From: CAZPRY01 sp964589175
GTDB lineage: Bacteria > Fidelibacterota > UBA2242
NCBI GenBank assembly: GCA_964589175.1
Contig: CAZPRY010000015.1
Location: 1-64,000, forward strand
DNA: 64,000 nucleotides
Reading direction: 5' to 3'
This document shows, in pieces, positions 52,795-61,763 of this stretch. Numbering within the stretch: position 1 is the stretch's first letter; every line of letters starts with the position of its first letter. The translations under genes were made by a program, and so were the position numbers. Below the pieces are notes generated by a model that made no database searches, was not told where the DNA came from, and worked only from the letters and a program-made list of their open reading frames with translations.

Positions 52795-54470
52795 TGATTA
52801 ATAAAATAGATATGAAAAATTCAGCGGCAATTTCGAAATTAAGATTTTACTTCTCACGAAACCTGTCCAGTATATCGTTAAGCCGAGCAATCATTTTAAT
52901 CCTGCTTATAATAGCAATAAATCTAAATTTATACGCTAAAGAACAGGATGATCATTTTGATTTTAAAAAGTATCTATTTGGAGAAATTTCGACTTTATCT
53001 GTATATATACAGGATATTAATTATACCACTGGTGAAGTTAATATCAGCGGATCTGATTCACAATGTCCTACTACTCCATTTACGTGGGATTGGGGAGATG
53101 GAACTATTAATGATGGATTTTTCCCTAAGCAACACACTTATTCCGATTTGACCAAAATATACAGTGTCAAGGTTACTGCACATTATTTTGATGGGGGAAC
53201 GGATTCAGCGGAAATAACGATTCTTTTTGTTCCTCCTACTCCTCCTATCATTACTCCGGTATCTTTATCTCCAGATATAGCGATATCAATACCTGCTTCT
53301 AAGGTTACGCTAACAAGTAGACTATATGGTATCCCGAGCGGTTTAACTTACTTTGATGATAGTTTTTTTAATATCATCCCAAGATCAACAATTGAATATG
53401 TTTTAACGGCTGCAGCATCCATTCAAAGAGATTTTGTTAATGACGATGTATATCAAATCGATGGAGGTTTTAAACAGGTTCTTTTAAGATACCCTGGATT
53501 TGGCGGAATGTGTTCACTCTGGTATACGAATCCTGTTAGTTTTGGCGTTGGGGATTATGGATTTCAAGGAACGATCCAGTGGTCATCTTTTTTTCATGAA
53601 ATGGGCCACAATTTTACTTTGAATACGCCGGCCGATTACTATTTCGGAGGAAAGATTGATGGCAACGCGAATGCGATCTATTCCGAAACAATGGCCCAGA
53701 TATTTCAACATGCCACGGCTTATGAGATCATCAACAACGCCAGTAGCTATGGTCTAGGCGAAGATATCGTTGCGGATATAAAGGAGAGTGCCATTTCTTC
53801 CATCGCAATTGTCAGGAATTTCTACGAGGACTATTGTAATTCCGGGATGAATTTTACTTCGTGGAACGATCCTATTACAGGTAGTGATGAGACGATAAAG
53901 ATTTTCATGACTATTGCCTACAAATTCTTAGAACATGCTGAAAATTCGGATTTGGAATACCGAATTCCGTTGAAAAGAATGCTGACGCTTCTACAGGGAT
54001 TTAATCAAGATCTCCGAAGTAGATATGATCAAGCTAACAATACAATCGCTACCGATTTCTTCAGAGCGACCCTCATGGTATCTGCGGTCTCGTATGCTTT
54101 TGAGACTGACTTACGGGCGGAGTTCCGGGATTTGAATTTTCCGGTGGATGATGAGACCTATGAAGAGTTGTTGAGTACGGTGACGGACGTTAGAGAATTC
54201 GATAATCCGGTAATGTCAAATTTTGAACTGCAACAAAATTATCCGAATCCTTTCAATCCAACGACTTCAATCGATTTTTCCATTGAAACCGGCAAAAAAG
54301 GAGTTCTTTCCGTTTTCAATATCAATGGACAAATACTTGAGGTATGCAGATTTGATGAAGGAAATCACAGATTTTACTGGGATGGTTCAAAGTATGCCTC
54401 CGGAATTTATTTTTATAAATTGGAATCGGATAATCGTTATGAAGTCAGAAAGATGTTAATGATATGGTGA
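52794..54470 (+). CDS. T9SS-secreted zinc metallopeptidase (HExxH...E family) with PKD-like domain
   Basis: 558 residues. The long N-terminal signal segment (SRAIILILLIIAINLNLYA) is preceded by about 30 polar residues, so a downstream start (M7) is possible. PKD-like domain with DWGDGTINDGFFP. Peptidase core HEMGH at 268-272 and Glu298 (IYSETMAQIF). A T9SS sorting domain ends the protein (QQNYPNPFNPTTSID ... ASGIYFYKLE). The first 780 bases are AT-rich like the preceding amidohydrolase gene (17 G/C in 60 at 52981); the part after about 53580 has normal composition (27 in 60 at 54121). Paralog of 50055. Confidence 0.85.
   Translation: MINKIDMKNSAAISKLRFYFSRNLSSISLSRAIILILLIIAINLNLYAKEQDDHFDFKKYLFGEISTLSVYIQDINYTTGEVNISGSDSQCPTTPFTWDWGDGTINDGFFPKQHTYSDLTKIYSVKVTAHYFDGGTDSAEITILFVPPTPPIITPVSLSPDIAISIPASKVTLTSRLYGIPSGLTYFDDSFFNIIPRSTIEYVLTAAASIQRDFVNDDVYQIDGGFKQVLLRYPGFGGMCSLWYTNPVSFGVGDYGFQGTIQWSSFFHEMGHNFTLNTPADYYFGGKIDGNANAIYSETMAQIFQHATAYEIINNASSYGLGEDIVADIKESAISSIAIVRNFYEDYCNSGMNFTSWNDPITGSDETIKIFMTIAYKFLEHAENSDLEYRIPLKRMLTLLQGFNQDLRSRYDQANNTIATDFFRATLMVSAVSYAFETDLRAEFRDLNFPVDDETYEELLSTVTDVREFDNPVMSNFELQQNYPNPFNPTTSIDFSIETGKKGVLSVFNINGQILEVCRFDEGNHRFYWDGSKYASGIYFYKLESDNRYEVRKMLMIW
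53496..53738 (+). repeat. Near-duplicate peptidase core, copy B
   Basis: Partner of copy A at 50697-50939 in the same orientation, 2.8 kb apart. It lies where base composition changes from AT-rich (upstream) to normal (downstream); copy A lies at the opposite transition. Confidence 0.8.
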
Positions 54471-54543
54471 AATTAGAGCCAAAGCCCGAGTTACTATTTT
54501 AATGACGAGACAAAAAGAAATCTTTTAAGAAAGGGAGGAATAT

Positions 54544-55821
54544 ATGAATTCTATGTTCAGCGGTAAGAGAGCGTTCGAGTTTGTGAAAGAGATAGACTTT
54601 ATGCGCCTGGGGGGAACCTTGGGGGAAAAAAAGGCTGCCGAAATTATCGCCAATCGCTTCCGGGAGATCGGTCTGGAAGCAGAGTATCACGACTTTCCAT
54701 TGGCGACGAGTCATGAATTTTCTTCGAGCATGAAAATTCTGAGTCCCTATGAGAAGGAAATCAGGATAACCCATCGCGTGATTTCGGGCGGGACAGCTCC
54801 GGAAGGTTTGACGGCTGATTTCAAATATATCGATTCAGGCGGTGAGCGATTTTGCCAGGATATTGCCGGTAAGGTCGTTATGACGACCGGAAATGTGGAT
54901 CGCATCCTCTACGAGAGATTGATTAGACACCAGGCCGCCGCAGTCATCATTCCGATGGAACATAATAAGGAATTATTGAGCATACCGTTTAACGGCGATT
55001 ATGTCGAGAAGTGGGGTAATTTACCGGTCTGTTATGTCAGTTATGACGACGCCCTGGAAATGATGAAGCGGAAGGCTTCGAAAGTGTTGCTGAAGATTCA
55101 GGACGAATCGGAACTGAAGGGTAAGGGGCGCAATGTCATCGCTGAAATCAAGGGATCATTTCGCCCTGAAGAAGAGTTCATATTTTGCGGGCACTATGAT
55201 TCGACCTTGACTCACGGTATCTATGATAATGCCGCCGGTACGGCGACGGTGCTGGAGCTGGCTCGTTTTTATCAAGCGCATCCACCCAAAAGAACGTTAC
55301 GCTTTATCCTCTTCTCAGGCGAGGAATTGGGTTTGAGAGGATCAAAAGCCTATGTGAAGTCGTTGGGGGAATCGGAAGATGCTCTCAAGAAGATCAGAAT
55401 GGTTTTCAACTTCGATCTGGGTGGGACGATCCTGGGCAAAAACTGTGTGCGTGTAACGGCGGGCAAAACAGTTTATCATTACCTGGATGCCATTAACAAA
55501 ATCGAAGATCTGGACCTGACGGTCGAGTACGACATTTACTCCAGTGATAACATGCCGTTTTGCGGAGAGGGTATCCCGGCGGTCAATTTTTATCGCCAGG
55601 CACTGGGGTTGGGACATTCCTGGAACGACACGATTGAGAATATATCCCCGGAATCCTTTGAGTTCATCGGCAATTTCGGGTTGCGCTTTACTGCGGGAAT
55701 CGTGAATGCCTCGGTTTTGCCTTTCAAGAGGATGATCGATAAAGATATGAAAAAGAAGGTCAGAGAATATCTGCGGAGATTCTCAGTCGAAGAGCCGGAA
55801 CCGACGGAAGATGATGAATAG
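54544..55821 (+). CDS. M28-family aminopeptidase-like zinc peptidase with PA domain
   Basis: 425 residues, strong GGGAGG before the ATG. A PA-type insert (about 85-195) lies within an M28 peptidase fold. Zinc ligands and catalytic residues in order: His/Asp in FCGHYDST, Asp in GIYDNAAGT, Glu-Glu in FSGEELGLRG, Asp in FNFDLGG and His in GLGHSWNDT. There is no signal peptide, unlike most family members, which suggests it trims peptides or glycopeptides inside the cell. The C-terminus is charged (KKKVREYLRRFSVEEPEP). Confidence 0.88.
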   Translation: MNSMFSGKRAFEFVKEIDFMRLGGTLGEKKAAEIIANRFREIGLEAEYHDFPLATSHEFSSSMKILSPYEKEIRITHRVISGGTAPEGLTADFKYIDSGGERFCQDIAGKVVMTTGNVDRILYERLIRHQAAAVIIPMEHNKELLSIPFNGDYVEKWGNLPVCYVSYDDALEMMKRKASKVLLKIQDESELKGKGRNVIAEIKGSFRPEEEFIFCGHYDSTLTHGIYDNAAGTATVLELARFYQAHPPKRTLRFILFSGEELGLRGSKAYVKSLGESEDALKKIRMVFNFDLGGTILGKNCVRVTAGKTVYHYLDAINKIEDLDLTVEYDIYSSDNMPFCGEGIPAVNFYRQALGLGHSWNDTIENISPESFEFIGNFGLRFTAGIVNASVLPFKRMIDKDMKKKVREYLRRFSVEEPEPTEDDE

Positions 55822-55894
55822 AAAGATCGAAAATAAGGCGCGGTTCTAAAGGAGCTGCTTTGGGCTGGAATTTGAAATAGGTTGGTAATTCGTC

Positions 55895-57922
55895 ATGAAA
55901 ATAACGTGTGTAATAGCAATATTTTGTATTGGAATGATGGGAAATGCTATGGGAAAAGTGAAGTTAACATACATTGACTTGGTCAAGAAACTGACTGATC
56001 TGGAAGGTCTTGCGGTGCTGCCGGTACCGGAAGAGAACTGTGCACAATGGTCGAGCTACGATCGGGCAAGTCAATATGATCCCGAGACTGACAAGTACAT
56101 CGCCTGGGATGCCAACGCTGACGGGGATGGCATAATCAGGAAAGAAGGCGATGTTTCGGTTCTTGCTGAAATGGAAGGCCCCGGCTGTATATGGCGTATC
56201 TGGTCGGCAAAGGCGGGCAGCGGACATGTCAAGATTTACCTTGACGGTGCTGATGAACCTGCTGTTGACCTGCCTTTCAGTGACTACTTTAATTGTACGA
56301 CTCCGCCTTTTATATACCGATCTCTGGTGCATTGCACTGCCAAAGGACTCAATTGCTATGTTCCCATTCCCTATCAGAAATCGTGTAAAATCGTTGCCGA
56401 GGGAGGCTGGGGATTGTATTATCACTTTACCTACGCTTCGTACCCCAAAGATACGGTAGTCCCGATTTTCAAACTTGATCTATCTCCAGACGAAATGGCA
56501 GCATTGGAAGCTGCCGATGAATTTCTCGGAAATAAATTGGGGAACGATCCGGCAGGTAAACGTAAAGGTGAAGACACTGAATCGAAGAGCGTTTCGATTC
56601 CTGCCGGCAAGACGGTTACAATTGCCGATCTAAGCGGAGAACGCGCAATCACCGCCTTGAAGGTTAAGGTGAATCGGGCATCCATTGGTGAAGATGAAAT
56701 CGATATACTACGTGAATTGGTTCTGCGTATCCGCTGGGATAATGAAGAAAATCCGAGTGTGTGGGTTCCGCTGGGTGATTTTTTCGGAACCACACCCGGA
56801 ATAAACCAATACAAATCGTTACCGCTGGGGGTTACTGATGACGAGTTTTACTCTTACTGGTACATGCCGTTCGCACGTCGTGCCTTGATCGAGGTGGCCA
56901 ATGATGGTAAGTCGGAACGTTCGGTTGAATTCAGTATCACCCATGCGCCTCTTTCGTTCCCTGTTGAGCGACTTGGCCGTCTCCATGCGAAGTGGCATCG
57001 CGACGCATTTTTGCCGGTCGAACCGGAACGTAAAATTGACTGGACGATGCTTAAAAGTCAGGGCAGTGGACGATACTGTGGGGTGATGCTTCATGTCTGG
57101 AACCCGAAAGGTGGTTGGTGGGGTGAAGGCGATGAGAAATTTTTCGTTGATGGCGAGAAATTTCCATCGACTTTCGGAACCGGATCAGAAGATTATTTTG
57201 GTTACGCCTGGTGTTGCCCCTCTTTATTTCAAAACGCATATCATAACCAAACCTTTAATAGTGGAGATAATCGCGGGCATATATCGTTAAACCGCTGGCA
57301 AGTTGCCGACAACGTTCCGTTCCAGACATCCTTCGAGGGCGCCATTGAAAAGTATTTTCCCAATGATATAGCGACATTTTATGCCTGCACTGTTTATTGG
57401 TATCTGGCTTCCGGCGGCGTTGATCCGTACAGACCAGTGCCAATTGAGGAGCGCATCGGGTACTGTGTGCAATCCCAGGTTTTTGAGGTTCCGGGTGCCC
57501 TGGAGGGAGAAAATCTGAGGATTCTCGAAAAAACGAAGGGAAGTCTACAAAAACAGGATATGTGGCAGTTTGGTCAAAATTGGAGCAACGATGCACAATT
57601 ATGGTGGACCGGAGCAGAACCGGGCGACAAGATTGTTCTTGCAGTTCCCGTCGAAGACAGCGGTTGCTATGATTTAACAATGCAACTCACCAAAGCCAAT
57701 GACTACGGCATTGTACAGTTTTTTCTGGATGACGATAAAATTGGAGAACCAATCGATCTGTACAATACTTCGGTAATACCATCGGGAGTATTATCATTCG
57801 GAAAACATGAACTTAATAAGGGTGAGCATAGACTGTCTGTTGAGATCATTGGCGCCAATTCTAATGCTATCAAAGAGTATATGTTTGGACTCGATTATTT
57901 GAAGATGGAATCGGATACTTAG
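55895..57922 (+). CDS. GH172 (DUF2961) family glycoside hydrolase
   Basis: 675 residues with signal peptide (CVIAIFCIGMMGNAMG). DUF2961/GH172 signatures: YDRASQYDPETDKYIAWDAN, MEGPGCIWRIWSA, the acidic FGTGSEDYFGYAW (Glu432) and LNRWQVADNVPF. A C-terminal beta-sandwich region follows (NDYGIVQFFLDDDKIGEPI). Characterised GH172 enzymes act on alpha-D-fructofuranosides or D-arabinofuranosides; the substrate here is open. Exported but without T9SS tail, so probably periplasmic. It sits between M28 and GH130 genes in the locus. Confidence 0.87.
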   Translation: MKITCVIAIFCIGMMGNAMGKVKLTYIDLVKKLTDLEGLAVLPVPEENCAQWSSYDRASQYDPETDKYIAWDANADGDGIIRKEGDVSVLAEMEGPGCIWRIWSAKAGSGHVKIYLDGADEPAVDLPFSDYFNCTTPPFIYRSLVHCTAKGLNCYVPIPYQKSCKIVAEGGWGLYYHFTYASYPKDTVVPIFKLDLSPDEMAALEAADEFLGNKLGNDPAGKRKGEDTESKSVSIPAGKTVTIADLSGERAITALKVKVNRASIGEDEIDILRELVLRIRWDNEENPSVWVPLGDFFGTTPGINQYKSLPLGVTDDEFYSYWYMPFARRALIEVANDGKSERSVEFSITHAPLSFPVERLGRLHAKWHRDAFLPVEPERKIDWTMLKSQGSGRYCGVMLHVWNPKGGWWGEGDEKFFVDGEKFPSTFGTGSEDYFGYAWCCPSLFQNAYHNQTFNSGDNRGHISLNRWQVADNVPFQTSFEGAIEKYFPNDIATFYACTVYWYLASGGVDPYRPVPIEERIGYCVQSQVFEVPGALEGENLRILEKTKGSLQKQDMWQFGQNWSNDAQLWWTGAEPGDKIVLAVPVEDSGCYDLTMQLTKANDYGIVQFFLDDDKIGEPIDLYNTSVIPSGVLSFGKHELNKGEHRLSVEIIGANSNAIKEYMFGLDYLKMESDT

Positions 57923-58029
57923 CGTACCGAAGATATCCCTTTCCCATAGAGATTTTCCGCCCTGGCAGAGTCCCGGGCGAACTTCGAAACAAGATAATTC
58001 ACAATTTGAAATAATGAAAGGATGGACAG

Positions 58030-59046
58030 ATGGAAGAAAAGTGGATAGGAAAATTGAAATCAAGTCCGGTAGTGACAAGACATCCGGCAAATCCCATTTT
58101 AAAAGAGAGCGATGTTCCATACAAGACAGACCTGGTTTTGAATGCAGGAGTTGTAAAATATCAGGGTAAATATGTAATGGTATTCAGAAACGATGAGCGG
58201 GTCGATGAGTTTACGGTAGGCGAGGGCATTAATCTGGGGCTTGCCTATAGCGATGATGGCATCAAATGGGACGTCGTTCCGAAGCCCTGTTTCGATATGA
58301 AAAATGATGAGTTCCTGAATACGTACGATCCGAGACTGATGGTAATTGACGGTAAATGCTATATGACTTTTGCGATGGAAACCCGTCACGGTGTAAGAGG
58401 GGGCATAGCGGTTACCGAAGATTTTGAAAAATTTGAGGTCATCTCAATCGATGTTCCGGACAATCGTAATTTCGTCCTCTTAACCGAAAAATATAACGAC
58501 AAGTACATACGCCTGGAACGCCCCTTTCCGATTTACGGTCGCCCGGGCTATCCCGAACGGTTCGATATATGGATTTCGGAATCACCGGATCTGGTGTACT
58601 GGGGCAAAGCGGATTTACTGCTGGGAGTCGAACATGTGCCGTTCGCAAACCTGAAAATTGGTCCGGGAGCGCCACCGATTAAAACGCCTAAGGGGTGGCT
58701 GACGGTTTTTCATGCCTCGGATTATAATCCTTCCCGGGAACGCAGAGGCTATGAAAGGACCTGGAAAAAAAGATATTGTGCTGGGATCATGTTGCTGGAT
58801 CTGGAAGATCCGAGGAAAATCGTCGGAATGAGTAAGCAGCCCTTATTGGCACCCGAAGCCGAATACGAAACCACCGGCGGTTATCGCAACGAAGTCATTT
58901 TTCCGACCGGTAATATCCTGGAAGAATCCGGCGAGTTTAAAATCTACTATGGAGCCGCAGATACGTACATGTGCCTTGCGACGGCGCATGTCGATGACTT
59001 GATCGGGCTGTGTACGGAATCGCGAGAAAGTCAGTCCGAATGGTAG
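58030..59046 (+). CDS. GH130 beta-mannoside phosphorylase/hydrolase
   Basis: 338 residues, five-bladed propeller of GH130. It begins TRHPANPILKESDVPYKTDL and contains NAGVVKYQGKYVMVFRND, TYDPRLMVIDGKCYMTFA (general acid region), RLERPFPIYGRP and KIGPGAPPIKTPKGWLTVFHA. The basic Arg/Lys/His residues that bind phosphate in phosphorylases appear to be kept, which favours phosphorolysis to mannose-1-phosphate over hydrolysis. No signal peptide, so cytosolic. It fits N-glycan core (Man-beta-GlcNAc) or mannan breakdown next to GH38. Confidence 0.9.
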   Translation: MEEKWIGKLKSSPVVTRHPANPILKESDVPYKTDLVLNAGVVKYQGKYVMVFRNDERVDEFTVGEGINLGLAYSDDGIKWDVVPKPCFDMKNDEFLNTYDPRLMVIDGKCYMTFAMETRHGVRGGIAVTEDFEKFEVISIDVPDNRNFVLLTEKYNDKYIRLERPFPIYGRPGYPERFDIWISESPDLVYWGKADLLLGVEHVPFANLKIGPGAPPIKTPKGWLTVFHASDYNPSRERRGYERTWKKRYCAGIMLLDLEDPRKIVGMSKQPLLAPEAEYETTGGYRNEVIFPTGNILEESGEFKIYYGAADTYMCLATAHVDDLIGLCTESRESQSEW

Positions 59047-59110
59047 AGAAAAAAGTCGCCGGTGAACGAAGCCGTGAAGGTTGATTGTTAATTACACTTT
59101 AGGATGAATG

Positions 59111-60196
59111 ATGGCTGAAATTCAATATAAAAATGTTACGAAGTATTTCGGACCAACCAAGGTAATCGAAAACCTGCATTTACACGTTGATGACGGGGAA
59201 TTTATCGTCTTGGTCGGACCGTCCGGCTGCGGAAAATCAACCACACTCCGGCTCCTGGCTGGCCTGGAAGAGATAAGCGCCGGTGAGATTCAGATTGACG
59301 GCAGGATTGTCAACGATATCGCTCCCAAAGATCGTAATATCTCGATGGTATTCCAGAACTACGCCCTGTATCCGCACATGACCGTCTATGATAATATGGC
59401 CTTCGGTCTCAAACTCAGAAAGTACAAGAAAGATGAAATCAGAAAATTGGTCAGAGAGACGGCAGAAATACTTGAACTGCAGAATCTTCTGTACCGAAAA
59501 CCGAAGCAATTGTCTGGCGGCCAGAGCCAGCGAGTAGCCCTAGGTCGCGCCATCGTCCGTAAACCGAAGGTATTCCTCTTCGATGAGCCTTTATCCAATC
59601 TGGATGCAAAATTACGTACCCAGATGCGTATCGAAATTAAAAAACTGCACGCGCGTCTGAAAACGACAATGATATACGTGACTCACGATCAAACCGAGGC
59701 AATGACAATGGGCGATCGAATCGTTGTTATGAAAGACGGCGTCATCCACCAAATTGGTACACCAATAGAAGTTTACAATAATCCCTGTGATTTATTTGTA
59801 GCTGGATTCATTGGCAGTCCGAGAATGAATCTAATTGAAATGTCGGTGACAGATAGTGGTATGCTAATCGCGGCAGACAGTGGAATTAAGTTAAACGTAC
59901 CCGAGGAAGTATTCGTTAAAATTAAACATCAGAACGTGAAAAAGGTTATTATAGGTATTCGACCGGAAGACATATATCTTAAGAGTAGAGAATCATGTTC
60001 CCACCCCATTGAAGTGAAAATTGATGTACTCGAACCACTGGGAAATGAGACCCTGCTCTATGTGAATTCACGGGATGTCACATGTATCTGTAAAGAAGTA
60101 GGTTTTATCGAAGCGAAGCAGGGGGATTCTGTGTTAATTTATTTTAATCTGAAAAGAATAAAATATTTTAACGCTGATACCCAAAATGCGCTTTGA
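59111..60196 (+). CDS. ABC sugar transporter ATPase (MalK/UgpC/MsmX type)
   Basis: 361 residues from ATG 59111 (AGGA 6 bases upstream; the in-frame ATG at 59108 is less well spaced). Walker A GPSGCGKSTT, signature LSGGQSQRVALGRAIV, Walker B VFLFDEPLSNLDAKL, H-loop YVTHDQTEA. The C-terminal TOBE/regulatory domain has IGIRPEDIYLK. It is probably the energy subunit for the permeases at 33802-35556, more than 23 kb upstream, or a shared ATPase as in MsmX systems. Confidence 0.95.
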   Translation: MAEIQYKNVTKYFGPTKVIENLHLHVDDGEFIVLVGPSGCGKSTTLRLLAGLEEISAGEIQIDGRIVNDIAPKDRNISMVFQNYALYPHMTVYDNMAFGLKLRKYKKDEIRKLVRETAEILELQNLLYRKPKQLSGGQSQRVALGRAIVRKPKVFLFDEPLSNLDAKLRTQMRIEIKKLHARLKTTMIYVTHDQTEAMTMGDRIVVMKDGVIHQIGTPIEVYNNPCDLFVAGFIGSPRMNLIEMSVTDSGMLIAADSGIKLNVPEEVFVKIKHQNVKKVIIGIRPEDIYLKSRESCSHPIEVKIDVLEPLGNETLLYVNSRDVTCICKEVGFIEAKQGDSVLIYFNLKRIKYFNADTQNAL

Positions 60197-60385
60197 AGAT
60201 AAACTATAAATTTTGATATATCAAAGGGGTAGGAGACAATGATTTTGGCCAGTTTCTGGTAGGGGCGATATTTTTCCCTATATTGCCACATAAGTAATCA
60301 GCGATGATCGTAACCTATTGAAAATACGAGCCGATGCTGCCAGAATTGGAATGTGGTGCAAATTAATAATTTTCAAGGAGTATTA

Positions 60386-61726
60386 ATGAACCACTCAGAC
60401 GAGGGAAATACCCTATATGTCTATTTTGTTTCAATCGTCGCCGCCGTCGGCGGTCTGTTATTCGGATTTGATACCGGAGTGATTTCGGGAGCTATCCCCT
60501 TTGTAACCCAGCATTTTGGCCTCAACGTATATCAGGAAGGATTTACAGTCAGCGTCCTTATCATTGCATGTATCATTGGTGCAAGCGGTGTAGGTGCTTT
60601 AAGCGATAGATTCGGTGAGAAGAAGATTCTTATTTATATTGCGCTGCTTTTTACGATTTCGGCGGTTCTATCCGCTCTTGCCAGAACGCATCTGGAATTG
60701 ATTATAGCCCGACTTATCGGTGGCCTTGCAGTAGGCGCATCATCGGTACTATCCCCGATGTATATTTCCGAAATATCGCCGGCACGAATACGCGGCCGTC
60801 TGGTCTCGCTCAATCAATTCACCATTGTTTTAGGAATCTTATTGACCTATATCTCCAACTGGCTTCTGGTGGATATCGGACCGAATAACTGGCGATGGAT
60901 GTTTGCAGTCGAAGCCGTTCCGGCAGGATTTTTTATCATCCTGCTTTTTCTTGTCCCCGAGAGCCCGCGCTGGTTGGCGAAAAAGGGTAATCAAAATGGT
61001 GCCGTGGCCATCCTTAGCAAAATCAGTGGTCGAAAACAGGCTGAGACAGAGATGAATGAAATAGCGACGGCGCTTAAAGGGGAAGAGGGTTCTTTTTACG
61101 AACTTTTACAGCCGGGGCTCAGGAAAATTCTGATTGTAGCCGTTCTTCTCGGTTTTTTCTCCCAAATTTGCGGCATCGATGCCGTAATCTACTATGCACC
61201 GAAAATATTTTTGCGGAGTGGTTATGCAAGCGCTTCTTCGGCATTTCTCGCCTCTGTAATGGTCGCAGTGATCAATTTTTTATTTACATTTATTGCCCTC
61301 ATCTATGTTGACAAATTTGGCCGAAAACCGCTTTTACTGGTTGGTCTGGCGGGCATGACAATTTCGTTTATATTTGCCGGTTATGCGATGCAATCGGGCA
61401 CTACCCGGACTTATCTGGTTTTAATCCCCTTTTTATCCTATATCGCATTTTTTTCGTTCAGTATGGGTCCGATTCCCTGGATATTCATATCGGAAGTATT
61501 CCCGAATAAAATCAGGGGGCGGGTGGTATCCATCGCGACGATGGCATTGTGGGTTTCCAATTTTATCGTTGTTCAGAATTTTCCCTGGATGGTTGAGGCT
61601 ATCGGTGGCGGGAGCTTCTATATCTTCTCACTGGTTTGTTTTGTCACTTTTCTGTTTGTACTGCTGATGATAACGGAGACCAAGGGCAAGACGCTGGAAG
61701 AAATCGAACGTATGTGGAAGCGATAA
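60386..61726 (+). CDS. MFS sugar porter (glucose/xylose-type)
   Basis: 446 residues from ATG 60386 (AAGGAG upstream). Twelve membrane segments of the sugar porter family. Motifs: GFDTGVISGA at the first helix, DRFGEKK loop, RIRGRLVSLNQ, PESPRWLAKKG, IDAVIYYAPKIF, MGPIPWIFISEVFP and TETKGKTLEEIE. It should import a monosaccharide by proton symport, likely mannose, galactose or a similar sugar from this locus. It has its own 190-base leader region. Confidence 0.93.
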   Translation: MNHSDEGNTLYVYFVSIVAAVGGLLFGFDTGVISGAIPFVTQHFGLNVYQEGFTVSVLIIACIIGASGVGALSDRFGEKKILIYIALLFTISAVLSALARTHLELIIARLIGGLAVGASSVLSPMYISEISPARIRGRLVSLNQFTIVLGILLTYISNWLLVDIGPNNWRWMFAVEAVPAGFFIILLFLVPESPRWLAKKGNQNGAVAILSKISGRKQAETEMNEIATALKGEEGSFYELLQPGLRKILIVAVLLGFFSQICGIDAVIYYAPKIFLRSGYASASSAFLASVMVAVINFLFTFIALIYVDKFGRKPLLLVGLAGMTISFIFAGYAMQSGTTRTYLVLIPFLSYIAFFSFSMGPIPWIFISEVFPNKIRGRVVSIATMALWVSNFIVVQNFPWMVEAIGGGSFYIFSLVCFVTFLFVLLMITETKGKTLEEIERMWKR

Positions 61727-61763
61727 AAATCCGTAGTATTGTACTTTCTAAATAGGAGAGGAA

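Noticed and set aside
60264..60287. Hairpin GGCGATAT / ATATTGCC after the ABC ATPase gene
   Set aside because: Eight pairs with one wobble and no following T run; too weak to call a terminator or riboswitch.
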